Source: a virus
DNA length: 40,679 bases
Virus record (IMG/VR): IMGVR_UViG_3300027833_000101
Location: 1-40,679 of that record
Strand: one strand, 5' to 3'
Below the pieces are notes generated by a model that saw only the letters and a program-made list of their open reading frames with translations, made no database searches and was not told where the DNA came from. The translations under genes and the position numbers were made by a program. Positions 35,562 through 40,679 of this stretch are shown one piece after another; positions within the stretch are counted from its first letter, which is position 1, and each line of letters opens with the position of its first letter.

Positions 35562-36278
35562 ATGTCAAATTGTGGATGCGGGTGTTCAGGAACAGGAAAC
35601 TGTAATCAAAACTTAAATAGTTACAACCCAAATAATAATTCTACAGGTAATTTCAAGTACGATGGTACTGCTATTACTTGTGCAAATAGTAGTAACTTAA
35701 CTACTCCTACAGGAACTGGTTTAAATACAGTTATTCAAAATTTATTAAATCAACTTTGTTCTTTATCTTCTCCAAGTTATTTAGCCTATAGTGCTTTAAA
35801 CAAGGCTTCAACTTCTGCTGTTGGTGTTCAACAACAATTAGCTTCTGTTGAATTTGTAGGAACTAAAAACATAAAGATTGGAGAAATGATTAGAATAGTT
35901 TTTTCAGGTCAATATAGTTCTTTTATAGGTGGTACAAGTCTTCTTTTTGGAGGAAGAGTTTATAGTAAAGATTCTACGGGTGCTTTTACATCTCCTGTTT
36001 CTTACTTATCAAACACAGTTACTTCTTCTGCTACTACAGTTACTGATAATTTTGAATACACTGTTAATGTTACAAGAGTTTCTGATTTAGTTCTTCATTT
36101 TGCTATTAACGGTAGTACAATATCAGGTACTTTACCTAATAAAATATCAAACCTTAATGAAACTATTACTGGTAGTTTAACTACTCACGATTTAGTTCTT
36201 GATTTTGTATCAACAAAAGGTCATTTTAATGATATTTATATAATAAAATCTATAACTATGGAACATATTAGACCTTAA
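35562..36278 (+). CDS. Short tail-fibre-like protein
   Basis: 238 residues. The N-terminus is Cys/Gly/Asn-rich (SNCGCGCSGTGNCNQNLN). Next comes FKYDGTAITCANSSNLTTPT with NTVIQNLLNQLC, a pattern seen at the attachment end of fibres in Bacteroidota phages (Tyr-x-Gly, then Cys, then a short helix ending Leu-Cys). The rest, from about residue 75, is a beta-rich globular part (VEFVGTKNIKIGEMIRIVFS and following), the likely trimeric head. It ends 45 bases before the next gene. The fibre call is from pattern and location. Confidence 0.55.
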   Translation: MSNCGCGCSGTGNCNQNLNSYNPNNNSTGNFKYDGTAITCANSSNLTTPTGTGLNTVIQNLLNQLCSLSSPSYLAYSALNKASTSAVGVQQQLASVEFVGTKNIKIGEMIRIVFSGQYSSFIGGTSLLFGGRVYSKDSTGAFTSPVSYLSNTVTSSATTVTDNFEYTVNVTRVSDLVLHFAINGSTISGTLPNKISNLNETITGSLTTHDLVLDFVSTKGHFNDIYIIKSITMEHIRP

Positions 36279-36323
36279 AGGTTTTTTTTACTATTTTAGT
36301 AACTCACATTAAAAGAAAAAGAA

Positions 36324-36803
36324 ATGGAAACAGTAGAAATGATTAAAGTAGACGAAAAAAAAGAAAAAATGGACAGTAAAGGATCAGAATTAACAATTGA
36401 AACAGCAATAGTCTTAGGAAGGTCTATTGTCAATTTATTAGAATCATGTTCTTCTTTAAATGGTAAATTGTATTACTCTTTAGGAAAAAATGAAGTTAAA
36501 TTACAAAAATTTGCTTTAGAATATAGGAAAAAACAAGCTGAATTATTAAGCAAATACGGTTTGTTAGATGATAATGGTTTTTTTAAGCAAAAAAAAGAAG
36601 AAGATATGCCTCCTAGTGGAAATCCTTTTTTATTTAAAAGTGATGATCTTGAGCAGGAATATGAAAAAGAAGCTGTAGAGTATTTAAATACTACTGTTTC
36701 TCTTGATTTACACAAAGTAGATAAACTTCTTTTTGAATCTTTAGAAATACCTACTGCTGAAAATAAAGATTTTTTTGTTTTAGTTGATAATTTGTCTTTT
36801 TAA
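36324..36803 (+). CDS. Uncharacterised helical protein of the tail/lysis cassette
   Basis: 159 residues, mostly helical and charged. After an acidic/basic start it has TIETAIVLGRSIVNLLESCS, a long amphipathic helix (KLYYSLGKNEVKLQKFALEY and following) and a Lys/Glu-rich linker. The C-terminal part (SLDLHKVDKLLFESLEIPTA) resembles small phage proteins made of two helical hairpins, but I cannot name the family with confidence. It has no membrane helix, so it is not an obvious holin. It lies 9 bases before the endolysin gene and may be co-translated with it. Confidence 0.45.
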   Translation: METVEMIKVDEKKEKMDSKGSELTIETAIVLGRSIVNLLESCSSLNGKLYYSLGKNEVKLQKFALEYRKKQAELLSKYGLLDDNGFFKQKKEEDMPPSGNPFLFKSDDLEQEYEKEAVEYLNTTVSLDLHKVDKLLFESLEIPTAENKDFFVLVDNLSF

Positions 36804-36812
36804 GAAAAAAAC

Positions 36813-37631
36813 ATGTTAAAGTATAACAATTATTTAGAAGAATTAAAAAAACCTAAAAATCTAATTAGTATTGGTACTAAGAAAGATGGTTGGGCAAAAA
36901 AAGTTCAAGAGTGGTTAAATCTTCATAGATTCCACACTAAAGGTTATTATACTCGTGTTGAAATGGATGATTGGTTTGGAAAAGCTACTGCATCAGCAGT
37001 AAAAGAGTTTCAGCTTATAAATGGATTAAAAGAAACAGGAGATGTAGATTTAAATACTTGGCTTTGTCTTGTAAATCCAATGTATAATGCTTTTATGCAT
37101 ATTGGAGATATTAATGGAGATGTTAGCGAAAGATTAGTAGGGTATATTAATCAATTTTGCGAAGAGCATCCTACTGAAATTCATCCTAATTCTGGCCCTT
37201 GGGTTAGAGCTTTTATGAAAGGAAATGAAGGAGAATGGGCTGCATGGTGTAACGGAGTTGTTTCAACTGCGTTAGATCATGCATGTGCATCTCTTAATAT
37301 TGATATGAATAGTATTTTAAAATGGGAATGGTCTTGTGAAAGAACTAAGCAAAATGCTTTAAAAGAAAATGGAACAGCTAAATACTATAGTCCTGAAGAT
37401 CTTTTATTATGCAAAGATAATGTAAAAATTGAAAGAGGTGATATATTTTTGGTTATCAGAAAGTCTGATAATCGAGCAAGACACATTGGTGTAGTGGAAA
37501 ACGTAAATGAAGGTGTTGCTTCTTGTATTGAAGGAAACACAAATGACGAAGGAAGTCGAGAAGGCTATGAACTTTGTAAAAGAAAAAGAAATTTAACCAA
37601 TGGCAATTATGGAATAATTAAATTAAAATAA
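36813..37631 (+). CDS. Endolysin: peptidoglycan-binding domain plus CHAP-type cysteine peptidase/amidase
   Basis: 272 residues. Residues about 20-90 form a PG_binding_1-like domain (VQEWLNLHRFHTKGYYTRVE, then DDWFGKATASAVKEFQLING and LNTWLCLV). The second half has CHAP or NlpC-like catalytic signatures: Cys146 in WAAWCNGVVSTALDH, His224 in ARHIGVVENV and Asn242 in IEGNTNDEGS. Together they would cleave stem peptides or the amide bond of peptidoglycan. It has no signal peptide, so it needs a holin, and none is visible nearby. It sits between tail-fibre genes, so it could alternatively act on the virion tail during entry. Catalytic residues are read by pattern, not by alignment. Confidence 0.8.
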   Translation: MLKYNNYLEELKKPKNLISIGTKKDGWAKKVQEWLNLHRFHTKGYYTRVEMDDWFGKATASAVKEFQLINGLKETGDVDLNTWLCLVNPMYNAFMHIGDINGDVSERLVGYINQFCEEHPTEIHPNSGPWVRAFMKGNEGEWAAWCNGVVSTALDHACASLNIDMNSILKWEWSCERTKQNALKENGTAKYYSPEDLLLCKDNVKIERGDIFLVIRKSDNRARHIGVVENVNEGVASCIEGNTNDEGSREGYELCKRKRNLTNGNYGIIKLK

Positions 37632-37640
37632 ATTGTTATT

Positions 37641-37949
37641 ATGGGAAATTTAACTCCTAGAAATACTTTAGAGTATTTAATACAGAAATCTAATACCTTA
37701 TTAGCAACACTAGGCGCAGCACCAGTTTTAAGAACTCCTTCTGTCGTTATAATTTCAGCTTCTTCGGGTAATACTAATTCAGGAGTAAAAGGCGTTTGTT
37801 TGTTGGTTCAATCAAATGACGCAACAGTTGGTGGTATATCTATTCCAAATGGAACTTCTATTGATTTTAACGCTACAGGATCAGATACTATTGATTCTAT
37901 TTCCTATAATGCTGGTGCAGGAACTATAATTATAACTTATTTAACTTAA
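37641..37949 (+). CDS. Small beta-rich tail/fibre protein
   Basis: 102 residues, starting 9 bases after the endolysin stop. The N-terminal 35 residues are helical (NTLEYLIQKSNTLLATLGAA). The rest alternates strands (VKGVCLLVQSNDATVGGISI, then IDSISYNAGAGTIIITYL). The last motif is a familiar-looking closing strand in small tail-associated proteins of Bacteroidota phages, but the family is not certain. It may be a fibre-tip or decoration subunit for the large fibre encoded four bases downstream. Confidence 0.5.
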   Translation: MGNLTPRNTLEYLIQKSNTLLATLGAAPVLRTPSVVIISASSGNTNSGVKGVCLLVQSNDATVGGISIPNGTSIDFNATGSDTIDSISYNAGAGTIIITYLT

Positions 37950-37953
37950 AAAA

Positions 37954-39426
37954 ATGGGTACTAAAATAATATTAAATAGCTCAGGTGGTAATATATCAAC
38001 AGCAGATTTAACTTTTGATGCAGCTCATACAGCAAATATAAATGGTTACGGTTGGCAATTAAAAGATTCAACAGGGGCAAACAGAATACTTTTCGATATT
38101 CAACAAGGGTTTGGTTCTACACACGGTATTGGTTATGGTGGGGCTGCTATAGCTAATCAACATACATTTTATAATATAGGTGGTACTAATCAATTATGCT
38201 CTTTTACTAATCTAAATGGTTTAAAATTAACAGGAGATAACGGTGATTATTTAAACTTTGGTAGTGCTGGATTTTTATTGACAGTTAAACCAAGTACTGC
38301 TTACGGTGCATCAATTTCAGTTTACCCCAATATTATATTAAAAACAAATCACAGTAGTCAAGGAGTCATTTTCGATACAAATAATTTTGTTAGTTTTAAA
38401 AAAGCTACTGTTCAACATAGTTTAATAGATTCTTCTTCAAGGTGGATATTAAGAGGTTCAGCAGTTGTAGGTTCTGAAAAAATAAGCTTACAAGATGACA
38501 CACTTATTAAAGGCTCTGACAATTCAGTAAATACAAGTGGATTTAAGTTTACTGATATTAATAATAATTTACTTTTAGATATAAGAAACAACGGTCAAAC
38601 AGGTTGGGGAGGTAATAAAGTTATCAATGTAGCTCACGCATTTTACAATTCGGGTGGAGGTTCTGCAAGTTTGGCAAGATTCTATGAAACTGATGGTACT
38701 ATTGGTATTAATTTAGCAACAAACGGAACAATAATGACTGCAAACAGCAGTCAAGGAACTATATTTAGCACTAACGCACAGGGAGGTGTACCACATATAA
38801 GGCTATTTCATCAAACAAGGGGAGAAATTATAGATTTACAAAGTGGTGCTTCTCATATTGATGCAACATCTTTAACATTAGGTGGACAAACAGGAAAGCC
38901 AGGAGCTAAGGTTTCAATAATGCAAGCAAGTGCAGTAGTAAATCAACAACTGTTTTTTGGGAATATTACAACACATACAGCAGGTAGACTTGGTTCTGAT
39001 ACAGGGTTTGGAACAAATCACAAAGGTTTAGAATGTTTTGATACTACAGCAAATAAAAAATATGTTTGGAATGGAACAGCTTGGGAAAAAATAAAGGGAA
39101 ATATTGAAAGTGTTTCTGTTGCAAGTGCAACAACTGTTACACCTAATATTGATATTTCAGAAATGGAAATTGTTTCAGCCTTAGCAAGTGCTTTGACAAT
39201 AGCTGTACCTACGGGAGTTGCTTCATCATTTTATGAGGGGAAAGAATTAACCTTTAGAATAAAAGATAATGGTACAGCAAGAGCTTTAACGTGGAACGCT
39301 ATTTTTGTAGATTATACAGGAATACTACCAACAACAACTGTAGCAAGTAAAACAGTTTATATAGGCTGTAAATATAATGTAGTAGATACTAAGTGGGACG
39401 TTGTAGCAGTACAGGTTCAACCATAA
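37954..39426 (+). CDS. Tail fibre/spike protein with internal repeat
   Basis: 490 residues of beta-rich Gly/Asn/Ser/Thr composition. Two related blocks (about 34-145 and 197-278) share LKDSTGANRILFDI versus FTDINNNLLLDI, GYGG..HTFYNIGG versus GWGG..HAFYNSGG, and SSQGVIFDTN versus SSQGTIFSTN. A short hinge (CFDTTANKKYVWNGTAWEKI, about residue 365) leads to a C-terminal domain (FYEGKELTFRIKDNGTARAL and following) of a type common at the ends of phage fibre and spike proteins. No chaperone-type autoprotease motif is visible. It is likely the main fibre of this cassette; the receptor is unknown. Confidence 0.65.
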   Translation: MGTKIILNSSGGNISTADLTFDAAHTANINGYGWQLKDSTGANRILFDIQQGFGSTHGIGYGGAAIANQHTFYNIGGTNQLCSFTNLNGLKLTGDNGDYLNFGSAGFLLTVKPSTAYGASISVYPNIILKTNHSSQGVIFDTNNFVSFKKATVQHSLIDSSSRWILRGSAVVGSEKISLQDDTLIKGSDNSVNTSGFKFTDINNNLLLDIRNNGQTGWGGNKVINVAHAFYNSGGGSASLARFYETDGTIGINLATNGTIMTANSSQGTIFSTNAQGGVPHIRLFHQTRGEIIDLQSGASHIDATSLTLGGQTGKPGAKVSIMQASAVVNQQLFFGNITTHTAGRLGSDTGFGTNHKGLECFDTTANKKYVWNGTAWEKIKGNIESVSVASATTVTPNIDISEMEIVSALASALTIAVPTGVASSFYEGKELTFRIKDNGTARALTWNAIFVDYTGILPTTTVASKTVYIGCKYNVVDTKWDVVAVQVQP

Positions 39427-39438
39427 ATAATAAAAATT

Positions 39439-39834
39439 ATGATAACAATAACTTTAACAGAAAATTGTGGAATTAAGGCAGGAGGTCTTGATATTTATGC
39501 AGCAGGTGTAAGAAAAATTTCTTGTCCTGGAAATATAGGTACAGGAAGAGAAACTGTTCAAACTTTTAATATACCTTTTAATTGGGCATATGGAGAATCT
39601 ACTGAATGGAAAGCAGAAAACACTATTCAATTAAACATTGAAGGTTCTGATAAAAACATTATGGGTCAAGACTTTGAAATGGAAACTGAAACTGGCTCTG
39701 ATAAATACGCTTATTCTGATGGTTCAAAAGCAGGTTTAAAAGCTTTACACTATATGATGAGTAATTACGGTAAGCAAATTATTGAAGAATATTTTCCTAC
39801 TATTGGAACTGTTGAAGTAACTTATTTAGACTAA
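39439..39834 (+). CDS. Small uncharacterised tail-cassette protein
   Basis: 131 residues. A beta-rich N-terminal part (MITITLTENCGIKAGGLDIY and following, with two Cys) is followed by PFNWAYGESTEWKAENTIQL and a helical C-terminal part (GSKAGLKALHYMMSNYGKQI, then EEYFPTIGTVEVTYL). It lies 12 bases after the fibre gene and 6 before the next one. Its opening (MITI) matches the start of the following gene, perhaps only by chance. Fibre-assembly or fibre-cap roles are possible. I do not recognise a family. Confidence 0.45.
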   Translation: MITITLTENCGIKAGGLDIYAAGVRKISCPGNIGTGRETVQTFNIPFNWAYGESTEWKAENTIQLNIEGSDKNIMGQDFEMETETGSDKYAYSDGSKAGLKALHYMMSNYGKQIIEEYFPTIGTVEVTYLD

Positions 39835-39840
39835 CATATT

Positions 39841-40122
39841 ATGATTACAATTATTTCTAAAATAGAATTAGAAGGTTCTGATGATCTGAAATATACAGAT
39901 ATTGGTCATACTCAAGACGTTAATATTATTAATCAAATTAACGAAGATTATGATTCTTCTTTAGGTAAGTTTATAGGAGAAAATAAAACTAAACTTGAAT
40001 TAGGAATTGTTAGTATAAGTGCTTTTTTTGCTAATTATCCTTTTGTGAATGAAGCAAGAACTCAAGTAGAAAATTCAGAAAACTTAGGTTTAGTAGAAGT
40101 AACTGATATAAATCAACTATAA
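39841..40122 (+). CDS. Small uncharacterised tail-cassette protein
   Basis: 93 residues, acidic, with a beta-type start (MITIISKIELEGSDDLKYTD) and a helical middle (GENKTKLELGIVSISAFFAN, a mildly hydrophobic stretch too short and too polar for a sure membrane helix). Its stop overlaps the start of the next gene (TAATG at 40120-40124), so the two are probably translated together. Function unknown. Confidence 0.45.
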   Translation: MITIISKIELEGSDDLKYTDIGHTQDVNIINQINEDYDSSLGKFIGENKTKLELGIVSISAFFANYPFVNEARTQVENSENLGLVEVTDINQL

Positions 40123-40679
40123 TGGCTGTACCTACTAAGGGAAATACTACAAATGCTAATCCAACACCAGGGGCAAGCTCTAAAACTCAAGCTCATACTC
40201 ATAACACAGGTAGTGATAGTTTTATAGTTGCTCAGTTTACTATGAGTAACACTAGAACTTACACAGGTTGTACTTATGGAGGGCAAGCGATGACTCAGCT
40301 TTATCAAATTAACAGAAGTGGATTAGGGCAAAGAATGGCATTTTTTTACTTGGAGAATCCCCCAACAGGAGGTAACAACATAGTAGTTAGTTTTAATGGT
40401 TCTCAATGGAATCCTATTAGCATACACATAAGAAGTTTTACTAATTGCGGGGGAATTGGAGCATCAACTAGAGTTGGAGGACAAACAACACCAAACAATG
40501 GAAGCTTAACAGTAGAAGATGATTCTTTAATAATGATTACTTCATGTTCTATAAACGCTATTACAAGCCAACAAATACCAACAGGAACTAATCAATCATA
40601 TACTCAACACAATACTAATAGACAAGTAGCAACAGGTGCTATTAGTGCAAATGCAGGTCATAGTGCTGGTAGTATTACT
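40122..40679 (+). CDS. Adhesin-like beta-sandwich protein, 3'-truncated by the window end
   Basis: An ORF from ATG at 40122 stays open to the last base (186 codons, no stop). After a Thr/Asn/Pro/Ser-rich start it has QAHTHNTGSDSFIVAQFTMS, GCTYGGQAMTQLYQINR, MAFFYLENPPTGGNNIVVSF and SLTVEDDSLIMITSCS. This order is the pattern of a beta-sandwich domain found in bacterial surface proteins and phage tail proteins: His-Thr-Ser start, TYGG-type strand, FYLENPPTG loop, then strands. It fits a receptor-binding or decoration part of the fibre. The N-terminal boundary is fixed by overlap with the previous stop. Confidence 0.6.
   Translation, partial: MAVPTKGNTTNANPTPGASSKTQAHTHNTGSDSFIVAQFTMSNTRTYTGCTYGGQAMTQLYQINRSGLGQRMAFFYLENPPTGGNNIVVSFNGSQWNPISIHIRSFTNCGGIGASTRVGGQTTPNNGSLTVEDDSLIMITSCSINAITSQQIPTGTNQSYTQHNTNRQVATGAISANAGHSAGSIT

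Noticed and set aside
36272-36289. Possible terminator after the fibre-like gene (ACCT...AGGT followed by eight T)
   Set aside because: The stem is only four base pairs with a three-base loop and includes the stop codon of the gene. It is too weak to call without RNA data.
1-40679. tRNA genes, CRISPR arrays, insertion sequences, integrase or attachment sites
   Set aside because: No cloverleaf-like sequence, regularly spaced repeats, transposase-like protein or flanking inverted repeats were seen. The repeats present are in-frame linkers within genes.

Overview
This 40.7 kb window is strongly AT-rich. Every convincing gene lies on the + strand, with gaps of a few bases or short overlaps. It looks like the structural half of a tailed phage of the crAss-like group (Crassvirales), most likely infecting a member of the Bacteroidota. 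Four things point there: the gene order (terminase, portal, charged protein, major capsid protein, connector proteins with an embedded IHF-like gene, giant muzzle protein, cargo proteins, virion RNA polymerase); the size of the ejected proteins; the DxDGD polymerase motif; and start codons that follow A-rich stretches such as AAAATATG rather than Shine-Dalgarno sites. Assignments rest on reading protein sequences and on synteny; no database search was run.

Layout. 2-679: the 3' end of terL. 685-7628: head genes (portal, putative scaffold, major capsid protein, two head/connector proteins, a beta-rich candidate decoration protein). These are closed by a clear intrinsic terminator at 7648-7679. 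7694-13881: neck and tail tube (two connector/ring-type proteins, an IHF/HU-like protein between them, the 1438-residue muzzle-type protein). 13884-33034: cargo to be ejected. This comprises a Gly-rich small protein, a lysozyme-fold (transglycosylase-like) protein with an EF-hand, a helical cargo protein, a 3454-residue giant with hydrophobic N-terminal segments, a zincin motif and a DxDGD RNA polymerase core, and a 1159-residue protein with a second zincin motif. 33066-40679: tail-tip, fibre and lysis cassette (two Cys-rich tail proteins, fibre-like proteins, a CHAP-type endolysin, several small beta-rich proteins, and a last adhesin-like gene running off the window).

How it fits together. 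TerL packages DNA through the portal into the capsid. The cargo proteins load inside the virion and go out through the muzzle with the DNA. The lysozyme-fold protein could open peptidoglycan, the glycine-zipper segments could line an envelope channel, and the virion RNA polymerase could then transcribe early genes.

Most worth a second look: (a) the giant ORF appears to join a channel-type cargo protein to a zincin plus RNA polymerase protein at a low-complexity junction (23114-23206), which in another frame encodes a lysine-rich, histone-H1-like peptide with its own ATG; (b) the 5' end of the transglycosylase-like gene is broken by one base at a run of eight A, so it is either a sequence error or a slippage site; (c) two consecutive ejected proteins carry HExxH motifs; (d) an attenuator-like terminator separates head from tail genes.
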